Assembly (NCBI RefSeq): GCF_000735455.1
Contig: NZ_JMPS01000038.1
Coordinates: forward strand, 1-64,000
DNA: 64,000 bases
Reading direction: 5' to 3'
Source: Yokenella regensburgei ATCC 49455
Lineage (GTDB): Bacteria; Pseudomonadota; Gammaproteobacteria; Enterobacterales; Enterobacteriaceae
Positions 19,629-29,441 of this stretch are shown in pieces; the first letter of the stretch is position 1; the number at the start of each line of letters is the position of its first letter. The notes beneath the pieces were generated by a model that saw only the letters and a list, made by a program, of their open reading frames with translations, had not been told where the DNA came from and did no database searches. The position numbers were made by a program, and so were the translations under genes.

Positions 19629-19955
19629 TTAGCCCATCAGCCAGTAAAAAAGCAGGCCGAAAAGCACGACTACCGTCAGTATGGTTGCCGGAAGACTATA
19701 GAGCAGTCGACTATTTAACAAAGAGTGTAGCGCAACGCCCACCACCACGGCGACAGGCATCAACGCTAAGAAGAAGGGCCAGGTGTAAAGCAGAAAGAAG
19801 ACCGTGTTGCCGCCGTAAATCAGAAACGGGATCCCAAGCGCCAGCAGCCAGGACAGGAAGCCAACGACCGCACCTGGCAGTGACCACGTCGTTTCCTCAC
19901 TCTGGGTGAGCGATTGTCCTGGGGTAATACTGATGTTCTGGCTGCTATCGCGCAT
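19629..19955 (-). CDS. ygbE: YgbE, DUF3561 inner-membrane protein
   Basis: This 108-residue protein has a polar 25-residue N-terminus and three hydrophobic segments (about 27-45, 49-73 and 85-106). Sequence and position between ftsB and cysC match YgbE of E. coli, whose function is unknown. It is on the same strand as cysC, but a hairpin separates them. Confidence 0.88.
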   Translation of the reverse strand: MRDSSQNISITPGQSLTQSEETTWSLPGAVVGFLSWLLALGIPFLIYGGNTVFFLLYTWPFFLALMPVAVVVGVALHSLLNSRLLYSLPATILTVVVLFGLLFYWLMG

Positions 19956-19977
19956 ATCAAATCCTGTAACCTGACTG

Positions 19978-20004
19978 GCCGGATAAGTAATATTGTTATC
20001 CGGC
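19978..20004 (-). terminator. Hairpin closing the cysDNC operon
   Basis: Perfect 9-base arms (GCCGGATAA at 19978-19986, TTATCCGGC at 19996-20004) with a 9-base loop begin seven bases past the cysC stop. There is no strong U-run on the minus strand, so it may terminate weakly or protect the mRNA 3' end. Confidence 0.5.
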
Positions 20005-20010
20005 GCTGTC

Positions 20011-20616
20011 TCAGGATCTGATGATATCGTCTCGTCGGAGGAGATCTAATAATTGGTTAACCAAATTTGTTACCAATTGTTCACCCTGAAGGTGAATTTC
20101 TGGGGCATCTGGATATTCATACGCTGAATCTATACCGGTAAAATTCCGTAGTTCTCCGGCGCGCGCCTTTTTATACAATCCCTTAGGATCGCGGGCTTCA
20201 CACACCGCCAAAGGTGTATCAACAAAGACCTCGAAGAAACGGTCTTCACCGATAAGTTCGCGAACCATCTGCCGTTCAGCCCGATGCGGAGAGATAAATG
20301 CCGTCAATACCACCAGCCCGGCGTCAACCATCAGCTTCGCCGTCTCCCCTACCCGCCGGATATTCTCTTTACGCGCGTCATCGCTGAACCCCAAATCGCG
20401 GCACAGGCCATGACGCACATTGTCACCATCCAGCAGATACGTACTGACGCCGAGGCGATACAGCGCCTCTTCCAGCGCACCGGCGACGGTCGATTTCCCC
20501 GAACCAGAGAGCCCGGTAAACCACAGCACAACACCACGGTGGCCGTGGAGCTGTTCACGCTGTTCACGTGTGACCGGATGCGGATGCCAGACGACGTTTT
20601 CGTCATGCTGCGCCAT
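20011..20616 (-). CDS. cysC: CysC, adenylylsulfate kinase
   Basis: CysC phosphorylates APS to PAPS in sulfate assimilation. The 201-residue protein has the P-loop GLSGSGKST at about 35-43 and the active-site serine motif [10 protein letters not shown]. The start overlaps the cysN stop by one base (ATGA), keeping cysD-cysN-cysC as one coupled operon. Confidence 0.98.
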   Translation of the reverse strand: MAQHDENVVWHPHPVTREQREQLHGHRGVVLWFTGLSGSGKSTVAGALEEALYRLGVSTYLLDGDNVRHGLCRDLGFSDDARKENIRRVGETAKLMVDAGLVVLTAFISPHRAERQMVRELIGEDRFFEVFVDTPLAVCEARDPKGLYKKARAGELRNFTGIDSAYEYPDAPEIHLQGEQLVTNLVNQLLDLLRRDDIIRS

Positions 20617-22043
20617 CAGCGTCCTCCCAGCAGGTCGCGTGCGCCCCAGTGCGGGAAATGCTTACGTACCAGCGCATTCAGCTCCAGCTCAAAGGCGCTG
20701 AATCCGGATGCCGTTGTCGACGCTTCGCTTTGCGGCTCGCGCACCATACCGGCGCCCACCGTCACGTTCGTCAGACGGTCGATAAAGATAAGCCCACCGG
20801 TGACCGGGTTCTCCTGATATTTATCGAGCACCAACGGTTCGTCGAAGGTTAAATCAACCAGCCCAATGCCGTTCAGCGGCAGGTTATCCACCTCACGCTG
20901 GCTCAGGTTGTTGATATCAACCTGATATTGCAACGCATCCACGCGGGCGCGGGTTTTCTTCCCGGCGATTTTAATATCGTAGGATTGCCCTGGCTGCAGG
21001 GCTTGTTCGGCCATCCACACCACGTCCACGCTGGCGCTCTGCACCGCCGGTAACGATGCACCGGCATCGACCAGCAGGTCACCACGGCTGATGTCGATTT
21101 CATCTTTCAGTACCAGCGTAATCGCTTCTCCTGCACCGGCTTCCTGAAGGTCGCCGTCGAAGGTGACGATGCGCGCCACGCTCGATTCCACTCCTGAAGG
21201 CAGCACTTTCACTCGCTGACCAACCTGCACGGTGCCTGAGGCCAGAGTGCCGGCGTAGCCGCGGAAATCAAGGTTCGGGCGGTTCACGTACTGCACCGGG
21301 AAGCGCATCGGCTGCTGCTCCACCGCGCGCTGGATTTCTACGGTCTCGAGCACTTCGAGAAGCGTTGGACCGCTGTACCACGGCATGCTCGCACTCTGCC
21401 CTGCCACGTTGTCGCCTTCCAGCGCGGACAGCGGCACAAAGCGAATATCGAGGTTACCAGGCAGCTCTGCGGCAAACGTCAGGTACTCTTCACGAATGCT
21501 GTTGAACTTCTCTTCGCTGAAGTCCACGAGATCCATTTTGTTCACCGCCACCACCAGGTGCTTAATGCCCAGCAGCGTGGAGATAAAGCTGTGGCGACGG
21601 GTCTGATCGAGCACGCCTTTACGCGCATCGATAAGCAGGATCGCCAGGTCACAGGTCGAAGCACCGGTCGCCATATTACGGGTGTACTGCTCATGCCCCG
21701 GGGTGTCGGCGATAATAAATTTGCGTTTTTCGGTCGAGAAATAGCGGTACGCCACGTCGATAGTGATGCCCTGCTCGCGCTCGGCCTGCAGGCCATCCAC
21801 CAGCAGCGCTAAATCAAGCTTCTCGCCCTGCGTACCGTGGCGCTTGCTGTCGTTGTGTAATGAAGAGAGCTGATCTTCGTAAATCTGCCGCGTATCGTGC
21901 AGCAGTCGGCCAATCAGTGTGCTTTTCCCGTCATCGACGCTGCCGCAGGTTAAAAAGCGCAGCAGGCTTTTGTGCTGCTGAGCGTGCAGGTACGCCTCAA
22001 CGCCGCCTTCATCGGCAATTTGTTGAGCAATAGTGGTATTCAT
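20616..22043 (-). CDS. cysN: CysN, ATP sulfurylase GTPase subunit
   Basis: This 475-residue GTPase drives sulfate adenylation by CysD. Motifs are G1 GSVDDGKST (about 34-42), G3 DTPGHEQY and G4 NKMDLVD, followed by two beta-barrel domains. It lies nine bases downstream of cysD. Confidence 0.98.
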   Translation of the reverse strand: MNTTIAQQIADEGGVEAYLHAQQHKSLLRFLTCGSVDDGKSTLIGRLLHDTRQIYEDQLSSLHNDSKRHGTQGEKLDLALLVDGLQAEREQGITIDVAYRYFSTEKRKFIIADTPGHEQYTRNMATGASTCDLAILLIDARKGVLDQTRRHSFISTLLGIKHLVVAVNKMDLVDFSEEKFNSIREEYLTFAAELPGNLDIRFVPLSALEGDNVAGQSASMPWYSGPTLLEVLETVEIQRAVEQQPMRFPVQYVNRPNLDFRGYAGTLASGTVQVGQRVKVLPSGVESSVARIVTFDGDLQEAGAGEAITLVLKDEIDISRGDLLVDAGASLPAVQSASVDVVWMAEQALQPGQSYDIKIAGKKTRARVDALQYQVDINNLSQREVDNLPLNGIGLVDLTFDEPLVLDKYQENPVTGGLIFIDRLTNVTVGAGMVREPQSEASTTASGFSAFELELNALVRKHFPHWGARDLLGGR

Positions 22044-22052
22044 GACGGCTCC

Positions 22053-22961
22053 TTAGAAATAACCCTGGCGTTTTTTCAGCTCCATGGAGCCTGCCTGGTC
22101 GCGGTCGATAACGCGGCCCTGACGTTCACTGGTTGTTGAAACCAGCATCTCTTCGATGATTTCCGGCAGCGTCTGCGCGTCGGATTCCACCGCTCCCGTC
22201 AGCGGCCAGCAGCCCAGGGTACGGAAGCGAACCATCCGTTTTTTGATCATTTCGCCCGGCTGTAAATCGATACGATCGTCATCGATCATCATCAGCATCC
22301 CGTCGCGCTCCAGCACCGGACGCTCGGCGGCGAGATACAGCGGAACGATCTCAATATTTTCCAGATAGATATATTGCCAGATATCCAGCTCGGTCCAGTT
22401 GGAGAGCGGGAAGACGCGAATACTCTCACCTTTGTTGATCTGACCGTTGTAGTTGTGCCACAGCTCCGGGCGCTGGTTTTTCGGATCCCAACGGTGGAAA
22501 CGATCGCGGAAGGAATAAATACGCTCTTTGGCTCGGGATTTCTCTTCATCGCGGCGCGCGCCGCCAAACGCGGCATCAAAACCGTATTTGTTCAGCGCCT
22601 GCTTCAGCCCTTCGGTTTTCATGATATCGGTATGCTTGGCGCTACCGTGAACGAACGGATTAATCCCCATCGCCACGCCTTCCGGGTTTTTATGCACCAG
22701 CAGCTCGCATCCGTAGGCTTTGGCGGTGCGGTCACGGAACTCATACATCTCACGGAATTTCCAGCCGGTATCCACGTGCAGCAGCGGGAACGGCAGCGTG
22801 CCCGGATAAAAGGCTTTGCGTGCCAGATGCAGCATCACGCTTGAGTCTTTCCCGATGGAGTACATCATCACCGGGTTGGAAAATTCGGCGGCCACTTCAC
22901 GGATAATGTGGATGCTTTCCGCCTCCAGCTGCCGCAAGTGGGTGAGTCGTTTTTGGTCCAT
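22053..22961 (-). CDS. cysD: CysD, ATP sulfurylase catalytic subunit
   Basis: The 302-residue protein is a PP-loop enzyme with [10 protein letters not shown] near residues 36-45. It forms APS from ATP and sulfate together with CysN. It is the first gene of cysDNC, expected to need CysB for expression. The probable -10 TATAGT (22999-23004, minus strand) with a poor -35 17 bases upstream fits an activator-dependent promoter. Confidence 0.98.
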   Translation of the reverse strand: MDQKRLTHLRQLEAESIHIIREVAAEFSNPVMMYSIGKDSSVMLHLARKAFYPGTLPFPLLHVDTGWKFREMYEFRDRTAKAYGCELLVHKNPEGVAMGINPFVHGSAKHTDIMKTEGLKQALNKYGFDAAFGGARRDEEKSRAKERIYSFRDRFHRWDPKNQRPELWHNYNGQINKGESIRVFPLSNWTELDIWQYIYLENIEIVPLYLAAERPVLERDGMLMMIDDDRIDLQPGEMIKKRMVRFRTLGCWPLTGAVESDAQTLPEIIEEMLVSTTSERQGRVIDRDQAGSMELKKRQGYF

Positions 22962-22998
22962 TACCGTTCCTTAAGCCTTTCTGTACGTATTAGAAGCG

Positions 22999-23135
22999 AC
23001 TATAGGGCGCGGTTTAGAGCAAATGAAATTACGAAATGGAATGAGTAGTTCCTCAAAGGAATAACCCGCCAGGAATAGAAATATCAAAAAGTGCTTAACG
23101 CGAGAATTTACGGGGATTTAAGAGCAAATGAAATT
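22999..23135. promoter_or_regulatory. cysDNC control region with a 15-base direct repeat
   Basis: The minus-strand -10 TATAGT (22999-23004) is preceded by a weak -35 that falls inside AGAGCAAATGAAATT (23016-23030). The identical 15 bases recur at 23121-23135, exactly 105 bases away. Both are ahead of cysD and the nearer is on the -35. CysB-type activation is expected for this promoter; whether the repeat is part of the CysB site is inference. Confidence 0.5.
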
Positions 23136-23199
23136 GTGTAGCGCGGGTCACAGTTTCATACTAGTGCAGTCATAATATTTTGAACGGTAAGGACACGTT

Positions 23200-24237
23200 A
23201 TGTTTTCCGCATTGTGCCAACGCCTGCTTCCTCTGGCGCTCGGCGCATGTTTCGCCCTCCCGGTACAGGCAGCGACCAAACCTGTCGGAGAGATGGCGAA
23301 CACCCAGGCTCGCTATATTGCCACCTATTTCCCCGGCCGCATGACTGGCTCTCCGGCTGAAATGCTGTCAGCAGACTATCTACGCCAGCAGTTTGCCGCG
23401 ATGGGCTACCAGAGCGATATCCGCACCTTTAACAGCCGCTACATCTATACCACGAAAGATAAACGCCAGACCTGGCACAACGTCACCGGCAGTACGGTGA
23501 TTGCGGCCCATGAGGGGAAATCGCGGGAACAGATAATCGTGATGGCACACCTCGACACCTATGCACCGCTCAATGATGCGGACAGCGAGAACAATTTGGG
23601 TGGCCTGACGTTGCAGGGCATCGACGATAACGCGCTGGGCCTTGGCGTGATGCTCGAACTGGCAAATAACCTGAAAAATACGCCAACGCAGTACGGTATT
23701 CGCTTCGTCGCCACCAGCGGCGAAGAAGAAGGCAAGCTGGGTGCGGCGAACCTGCTGAAACGCATGAGCGCAGAAGAGCGCAAGAACACGCTGCTGGTGA
23801 TTAATCTCGACAACCTGGTGGTGGGTGACAAGCTTTATTTCAACAGCGGGAAGAAAACCCCGGCTTCGGTTCGCAAGCTGACTCGTGACCGGGCGCTGGC
23901 CATTGCCCGCAGCCATGGCGTGCTGGCCGCTATCAACCCTGGCCTGAATCCCAACTATCCGAAAGGCACCGGCTGCTGTAACGACGGTGATGTGTTTGAT
24001 GAGGCAGGGATCCCGGTGCTTTACGTCGAAGCCACCAACTGGTCGCTGGGCAAAAAAGATGGTTACCAGCAACGGGCGAAATCCCGCGCGTACCCGGACG
24101 GCACCAGCTGGCACGATATCCGCCTCGATAATCAGCAATACATCGACAAAACCCTGCCAGGCCGCATCGCCCACCGCAGCCGTGACGTGGTGAAAGTGAT
24201 GCAACCGCTGCTAAAAGAGCTGGCGAAAGCCAGGTAA
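23200..24237 (+). CDS. iap: Iap, periplasmic M28 aminopeptidase (alkaline phosphatase isozyme conversion)
   Basis: This 345-residue protein has a cleavable signal peptide (MFSALCQRLLPLALGACFAL, cut likely after QAA). The M28 metallopeptidase domain shows HLD (AHLDTYAP), GIDDNALG, SGEEEGKLG and the late WHD motif. In E. coli it removes the N-terminal Arg of alkaline phosphatase. It converges on cysH with only 53 bases between, where E. coli has its type I-E CRISPR-Cas locus. Confidence 0.95.
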   Translation: MFSALCQRLLPLALGACFALPVQAATKPVGEMANTQARYIATYFPGRMTGSPAEMLSADYLRQQFAAMGYQSDIRTFNSRYIYTTKDKRQTWHNVTGSTVIAAHEGKSREQIIVMAHLDTYAPLNDADSENNLGGLTLQGIDDNALGLGVMLELANNLKNTPTQYGIRFVATSGEEEGKLGAANLLKRMSAEERKNTLLVINLDNLVVGDKLYFNSGKKTPASVRKLTRDRALAIARSHGVLAAINPGLNPNYPKGTGCCNDGDVFDEAGIPVLYVEATNWSLGKKDGYQQRAKSRAYPDGTSWHDIRLDNQQYIDKTLPGRIAHRSRDVVKVMQPLLKELAKAR

Positions 24238-24258
24238 TCCAGATGAGGTCAGATGCCC

Positions 24259-24286
24259 TTCCCTCCCTTACGGGGAAGGGAGGGAA
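24259..24286. terminator. Hairpin between convergent iap and cysH
   Basis: Perfect 11-base arms (TTCCCTCCCTT at 24259-24269, AAGGGAGGGAA at 24276-24286) with a 6-base loop lie between the two convergent stops. No long U-run follows on either strand. Confidence 0.45.
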
Positions 24287-24290
24287 AGTA

Positions 24291-25025
24291 TCACCCTTCG
24301 TGCAGCCCGCACTCGCGCTTCAGGCCGAAGAAGCGAGTTTCTTCCTCCGCCATCCCCGGTTCCCATTTACGGGTCGTATGGGTGTCGCCAACGGAGAGAT
24401 AACCCTGGTCCCACAGCGGATGGTATTTCAGGCCATGTTTTTGCAGGTACTGATAAACCGTGCGGTTATCCCAGTCGATAATCGGCAGGATTTTAAATAC
24501 CCCACGTTGAATGGCCAGCACCGGCAGATGTGCCCGACTACCAGACTGCTCCCGGCGCAGACCGGCAAACCACGTTTGAGCCTTCAACGCCTTTAGCGCA
24601 CGGTTCATCGGCTCAACTTTGTTGATGTCGTTATACTTCTCAATCCCTTCGACACCCTGTTCCCACAGCTTACCGTAGCGTGCTTCCTGCCACGCCGGAC
24701 TGGTGGACGCGCGATAAACCTGTAGATTTAACTTCAGCCTGTCGGTTAGCTCATCGATAAACTGATAGGTTTCGGGGAACAGGTAGCCGGTATCCGTCAG
24801 GATAACCGGAATGTCGGGGCGAATCTGATTCACCAGATGCAGGCTCACCGCCGCCTGAATACCGAAGCTTGAAGAGAGCACATACTCGCCGGGCAGATTC
24901 TCCAGCGCCCAGCCGACGCGGCCTTCCGCGTCCAGCTTTTCCAGCGCAGCGTTGGTTTCCGCCAGCGCCATGACACGCTCAACTTTCGGCAGTTGGTTTA
25001 AGGCGTTCAGATCGAGTGCAGACAT
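24291..25025 (-). CDS. cysH: CysH, PAPS reductase
   Basis: CysH reduces PAPS to sulfite using thioredoxin. The 244-residue length matches E. coli. The C-terminal ECGLHEG motif with catalytic C239 is intact, and the PP-loop-like [11 protein letters not shown] lies near 51-61. It is downstream of cysI but separated by about 100 bases of repetitive extragenic sequence. Confidence 0.97.
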   Translation of the reverse strand: MSALDLNALNQLPKVERVMALAETNAALEKLDAEGRVGWALENLPGEYVLSSSFGIQAAVSLHLVNQIRPDIPVILTDTGYLFPETYQFIDELTDRLKLNLQVYRASTSPAWQEARYGKLWEQGVEGIEKYNDINKVEPMNRALKALKAQTWFAGLRREQSGSRAHLPVLAIQRGVFKILPIIDWDNRTVYQYLQKHGLKYHPLWDQGYLSVGDTHTTRKWEPGMAEEETRFFGLKRECGLHEG

Positions 25026-25039
25026 AGATTCCTCACTTT

Positions 25040-25116
25040 GCCTGATGCGCTGCGCTTATCAGGCCTACGGGGTAACATCATCGGGTAGGCCGGGTAAGGC
25101 GCAGCCGCACCCGGCA
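25040..25116. repeat. REP/BIME element between cysI and cysH
   Basis: Two inverted palindromic units are recognisable: GCCTGATGCGCTGCGCTTAT running into CAGGCCTAC, and GTAGGCCGGGTAAGGCGCAG running into CCGCACCCGGC. They are the convergent arrangement of enterobacterial REP sequences. Here they fall inside an operon, where they can stabilise upstream mRNA. Confidence 0.85.
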
Positions 25117-25125
25117 GAATGACAG

Positions 25126-26838
25126 TTATTCCCAGAAGTCACGGGCGGGGTCGAGCACCGGGCGAATGATGCCCGCACGCACCGTAAAGTCACCGAAGCC
25201 TTCCTCTGCTTCGCGCTCTTTCGCCCAGCGCCCTACCAGTTCGTCAATATTGTCGAGAATTTCTGACTCAGTAATATTTTCACGATACATGCGCGGAATG
25301 CGCGTACCCGCACGGTTGCCGCCCAGGTGCAGGTTGTAGCGCCCCGGCGCTTTACCCACCAGCCCGACTTCCGCCAGCATCGCGCGGCCGCAGCCGTTCG
25401 GGCAGCCGGTCACACGCAGTACAATATGCTCCTCGCCCACGCCGTGACGGCCCATAATCGCCTCCACTTTATCGACGAAAGTTGGCAAAAAGCGTTCGGC
25501 TTCGGCCATCGCCAGCGGACAGGTCGGGAAAGAGACGCAGGCCATGGAGTTTTCACGCTGCGGTTTTACCGCCGCCATCAGGCCGTGCTCACGCGCCAGT
25601 TTTTCGATCTTCGCTTTTTCGCTTGCCGGCACACCGGCCACGATCAGATTCTGGTTGGCGGTCAGGCGGAACTCACCTTTGTGGATCTTTGAGATCTCAA
25701 GCAAGCCAGTTTTCAGCGGACGCCCCGGATAATCCAGAATACGACCGTTCTCAATAAACAGCGTCAGATGCCATTTATCATCAATCCCTTTCACCCAGCC
25801 GATACGATCGCCGCGACCGGTGAATTCATACGGGCGAATGGGCGCGAACGTGATACCAGCGCGTCGCTCCACTTCCGCTTTGAACGTCTCGACACCCACG
25901 CGCTCAAGCGTGTATTTGGTCTTGGCATTTTTACGATCGGTACGGTTACCCCAGTCGCGCTGGGTCGTGACCACCGCCTCTGCCACCGCCAGCGTGTGTT
26001 CAAGCGGAATATACCCAAACTCACTCGCGGTACGGGCGTAGGTTTTCTTGTTACCGTGTTCGATGGACAGACCGCCACCCACCAGCAGGTTAAAGCCCAC
26101 CAGCTTGCCATTTTCGGCGATCGCCACAAAGTTCATGTCGTTCGCGTGCAGATCGATATCGTTCTGCGGCGGGATCACCACCGTTGTTTTGAACTTACGC
26201 GGCAGATAGGTCTGGCCGAGGATCGGTTCTTCATCGGTCGTGGCAACCTTTTTCTGATCGAGCCAGATCTCGGCGTAGGCGCGAGTCCGCGGCAGCAAAT
26301 GCTCAGAGATCTTTTTCGCCCATTCGTAAGCCTCAGCATGCAGCTGCGACTCGTAGGGGTTGGAAGTACACAACACGTTACGGTTCATGTCGTTGGCGGT
26401 TGCCAGCGCATCCAGCCCTACCGAGTTCAGCATCTGATGCACCGGTTTAACGTGCTTTTTCAGAATGCCGTGAAACTGAAACGTCTGGCGGTTGGTGATT
26501 CGAATGCTGCCGTAAATGGTGTTATCAGCAGCAAACTTATCAATCGCCTGCCACTGGGTGGTGGTGATAATACCGCCCGGCAGACGGCAGCGCAGCAGCA
26601 TGGCATGACGCGGCTCCAGCTTCTGCGCTGCGCGCTCGGCACGGATATCGCGGTCGTCTTGTTGATACATACCGTGAAAACGGATCAGCAGGAAATTGTC
26701 GCCGCTGAATCCGCCGGTCAGACCGTTGTTCAGGTCTTCTGCAATGGTTCCGCGCAGATAGTTGCTTTCAACCTTCATGCGCTCAGCATCGCTCAGCTTG
26801 CCTTCGACCACTAAAGGTCCGGGGTGTTTTTCACTCAT
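25126..26838 (-). CDS. cysI: CysI, sulfite reductase hemoprotein subunit
   Basis: CysI carries the siroheme and [4Fe-4S] cluster that reduce sulfite to sulfide. The 570-residue protein has the cluster cysteines in [11 protein letters not shown] and [11 protein letters not shown]. Its start overlaps the cysJ stop by one base. Confidence 0.98.
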   Translation of the reverse strand: MSEKHPGPLVVEGKLSDAERMKVESNYLRGTIAEDLNNGLTGGFSGDNFLLIRFHGMYQQDDRDIRAERAAQKLEPRHAMLLRCRLPGGIITTTQWQAIDKFAADNTIYGSIRITNRQTFQFHGILKKHVKPVHQMLNSVGLDALATANDMNRNVLCTSNPYESQLHAEAYEWAKKISEHLLPRTRAYAEIWLDQKKVATTDEEPILGQTYLPRKFKTTVVIPPQNDIDLHANDMNFVAIAENGKLVGFNLLVGGGLSIEHGNKKTYARTASEFGYIPLEHTLAVAEAVVTTQRDWGNRTDRKNAKTKYTLERVGVETFKAEVERRAGITFAPIRPYEFTGRGDRIGWVKGIDDKWHLTLFIENGRILDYPGRPLKTGLLEISKIHKGEFRLTANQNLIVAGVPASEKAKIEKLAREHGLMAAVKPQRENSMACVSFPTCPLAMAEAERFLPTFVDKVEAIMGRHGVGEEHIVLRVTGCPNGCGRAMLAEVGLVGKAPGRYNLHLGGNRAGTRIPRMYRENITESEILDNIDELVGRWAKEREAEEGFGDFTVRAGIIRPVLDPARDFWE

Positions 26839-28637
26839 TAGTAGACATCTCGCTGATAACGGCGCTCAACGCGCAGCTCACTTAAATAGTCGTCCGCCGC
26901 TTCGGCGTCCATCGCGCCAAATTCGGCAATCACTTCCAGCAAAGCCTGCTCAACGTCTTTCGCCATACGATTGGCGTCGCCGCAGACATAAATGTGGGCA
27001 CCGTCATTGATCCAGCGCCACAGCTCTGCGCCTTCTGCGCGCAGTTTATCTTGTACGTAGACTTTTTCTTTTTGGTCACGCGACCAGGCAAGACTGATGC
27101 GGCTCAGCACGCCGTCTTTGACGTAGCGCTGCCACTCCACCTGGTAGAGGAAATCTTCGGTGAAATGCGGATTGCCGAAGAACAGCCAGTTTTTACCTTC
27201 TGCACCATCCGCCGCACGCTGCTGCATAAAGGCGCGGAACGGCGCAATACCGGTGCCCGGGCCAATCATAATCACCGGGGTCTGCGGATTTGCAGGCAGA
27301 CGGAAGTTATCGTTGTGCTCGATAAAGACGCGCACTTCACCGTCCTCTTCCAGCCGGTCAGCGAGGAAGCAGGAAGCACCGCCGCTGCGGGCGCGGCCTT
27401 CGATGTCATAACGCACGACGCCTACCGTTACATGCACTTCATTTTCGACTTCTGCCTGTGCGGATGCGATTGAGTACAGACGCGGCGTCAGCGGGCGCAG
27501 CAGGCCGATAAGCGCTCCGGCATCAAGCTGTGCCGGGGCAAAGCGCACCATATCAACGATTGGCGTTGTCGCGGCGTAGTGCTGGAGCTTCGCTTTATCA
27601 CCCACCAGCGGCAGCAACGCGTCGCTACGGGTCAACTGGGCGTAGTTCTCAACGATATTGGCGGTGTTCACCGTCAGCTCGAAATGCCATTGCAGAGCCT
27701 CAGCAAGCGCCAGCGTATTGCCATCCACCATCACCGGTTCGTCACCTTTAAGCCACAGCAGCTCGACCAGCTCCTTCACCAGCGCCGGGTCATTCTGATA
27801 CCAGACTCCCAGCGCATCGCCCGGCTGGTAGCGCAGGCCGGAGTCACCCAGCGCAATCTCGAGGTGACGCACATCTTTTTCTGAATCACGACCCGTGATC
27901 TTCTGGTTCGTGGAGAGCGTCGCCGTCAGCGGCGCTTCTTTGGTATAGGGACTGGTATGAATTTCGTTGACCGCACCGCTGGCGGCAAGGGCCGGGGAAG
28001 CGGATTTTGGCGCTCGGGCTTTCAGAACGTCCACCACCCGCGCACGCCATTCGGCGGCGGCGGTCTGGTATTCAACATCCGCATCTACCCGGTCGAGCAG
28101 CCGTTCACCGCCCAGTTCAGCCAGCTTGCTGTCGAAATCGCTGCCCGCTTTGCTGAAGAACTCATAGGAGGTATCGCCAAGACCGAAAACGGCAAACGCG
28201 GTGTCGCTGAGTTTTGGTGCTTTCTTTGAGAACAGGAACTTATGCAGCGCAACGGCCTCTTCCGGCGGTTCACCTTCACCCTGCGTTGAGGTCACGACGA
28301 CCAGCAGTTTTTCTGACGCGATTTGCTTAAATTTATAATCCCCGGCATTCACCAGGTTCACGTTCAGTTCAGCGGCCAGCAGGTCATCGCGCAGCTGTTC
28401 GGCCACGCGGCGGGCATTCCCGGTCTGGGATGCCGAAAGCAGAGTGATGGAAGGCGTTTCAGCCACAGGCGCCGGAGCTGCGGCAACCGCGCCGGGCTGC
28501 TGATTCAGCATGCCCCAGAAATAGCCAGACACCCAGGCAAGCTGGGTCGGTGATAAATCGGTGGTGGCTGCCTGCAGGCGAGCCAGCTGCTCCGGATTCA
28601 ACGGCAGCAGTTGCGAAGGTGGGGCCTGTGTCGTCAT
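26838..28637 (-). CDS. cysJ: CysJ, sulfite reductase flavoprotein subunit
   Basis: CysJ passes electrons from NADPH through FAD and FMN to CysI. The 599-residue protein has an N-terminal flavodoxin domain (about 64-200, [15 protein letters not shown]), the FAD-binding segment PRLYSIAS and the NADPH-binding part ([18 protein letters not shown]), ending RYQRDVY. It is the first gene of cysJIH, divergent from queD. Confidence 0.98.
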   Translation of the reverse strand: MTTQAPPSQLLPLNPEQLARLQAATTDLSPTQLAWVSGYFWGMLNQQPGAVAAAPAPVAETPSITLLSASQTGNARRVAEQLRDDLLAAELNVNLVNAGDYKFKQIASEKLLVVVTSTQGEGEPPEEAVALHKFLFSKKAPKLSDTAFAVFGLGDTSYEFFSKAGSDFDSKLAELGGERLLDRVDADVEYQTAAAEWRARVVDVLKARAPKSASPALAASGAVNEIHTSPYTKEAPLTATLSTNQKITGRDSEKDVRHLEIALGDSGLRYQPGDALGVWYQNDPALVKELVELLWLKGDEPVMVDGNTLALAEALQWHFELTVNTANIVENYAQLTRSDALLPLVGDKAKLQHYAATTPIVDMVRFAPAQLDAGALIGLLRPLTPRLYSIASAQAEVENEVHVTVGVVRYDIEGRARSGGASCFLADRLEEDGEVRVFIEHNDNFRLPANPQTPVIMIGPGTGIAPFRAFMQQRAADGAEGKNWLFFGNPHFTEDFLYQVEWQRYVKDGVLSRISLAWSRDQKEKVYVQDKLRAEGAELWRWINDGAHIYVCGDANRMAKDVEQALLEVIAEFGAMDAEAADDYLSELRVERRYQRDVY

Positions 28638-28937
28638 TCGTTGTTATGTTCCAGTATTAAAGCTAAAGCAGAAAAACCCAAACTGAAGGTAAGGGTAACT
28701 TTCTGGATAATAACAATTAAAGAAGGGATGGAAATAATTAATAACCAAACGGACTAACCTGTTTTAGTCATACTTGTTAACAGGAAAATCGATTGAATAA
28801 CTCTATGAATTATCTGGAAAACCAGTAATTTCTCGCCCCATCATCCCCCCCTGTGCGATCATGACGGTTTTAGTTAATGAGAAAAAAGATGCTTTCCGGT
28901 ATGATCCGCCGGTTTTTTCCGCACTACAGAGAGTTTC
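28638..28937. promoter_or_regulatory. Divergent cysJ/queD control region
   Basis: The 300 bases are AT-rich near cysJ and contain no ORF of note. The CysB-dependent cysJIH promoter must lie in the left half; I cannot mark the CysB sites with confidence. An inverted pair (AATTATCTGG at 28808-28817 and CCAGTAATT at 28822-28830) with an AAAA loop sits mid-region. A TATGAT -10-like box is at 28900-28905 ahead of queD. Confidence 0.45.
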
Positions 28938-29303
28938 ATGATGTCCACCACACTGTTTAAAGATTTCACCTTCGAAGCCGCACACCATTTGCCACACGTC
29001 CCGAAGGGCCATAAATGCGGTCGCCTGCATGGTCACTCCTTCATGGTGCGTCTTGAGATAACGGGTGATGTCGATCCGCACACGGGCTGGATCATGGACT
29101 TCGCCGATCTGAAAGCGGCGTTTAAACCGACCTACGATCGTCTCGATCACTACTACCTGAACGATATTCCGGGTCTCGAAAACCCGACCAGCGAAGTGCT
29201 GGCAAAATGGATTTGGGATCAGGTAAAACCGGTGGTTCCACTGCTTAGCGCGGTGATGATTAAAGAGACCTGTACCGCAGGTTGCGTCTATCGCGGCGAG
29301 TGA
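28938..29303 (+). CDS. queD: QueD, 6-carboxy-5,6,7,8-tetrahydropterin synthase
   Basis: QueD converts dihydroneopterin triphosphate to carboxytetrahydropterin, an early step to queuosine. The 121-residue protein carries the zinc histidines H16, H31 and H33 and the catalytic C27 ([10 protein letters not shown]). It ends [10 protein letters not shown] as in E. coli. The start at 28938 gives MMSTT; the second Met is equally possible. Confidence 0.96.
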   Translation: MMSTTLFKDFTFEAAHHLPHVPKGHKCGRLHGHSFMVRLEITGDVDPHTGWIMDFADLKAAFKPTYDRLDHYYLNDIPGLENPTSEVLAKWIWDQVKPVVPLLSAVMIKETCTAGCVYRGE

Positions 29304-29349
29304 TCGAATGCTTTGTGTCGCGGGTCAATTTTAGAGAAATAACACCATG

Positions 29350-29410
29350 TTATACCCTAAATAATTCGAGTTGCAGCCAACGGAGTTGCAACTTGAAGTA
29401 TAACGGGTAG
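29350..29410. repeat. Imperfect palindromic intergenic repeat upstream of ygcN
   Basis: Two 23-base arms (29352-29374 and the complement of 29387-29409) match at most positions, ending in TACCC/GGGTA and centred on TTGCA blocks. The ends ATACCCTAAATAATTCGAG and TTGAAGTATAACGGGTA recall a family of non-coding repeats in enterobacterial intergenic regions. Full-length copies carry a longer centre, so this looks like an internally deleted copy. Confidence 0.6.
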
Positions 29411-29441
29411 GGTTTCCAGTTCCATCCTTCTGGAGCATAAC

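Noticed and set aside
25768-26814. 348-codon open frame antisense to cysI
   Set aside because: Shadow frame over a conserved gene with no family resemblance or start signals.
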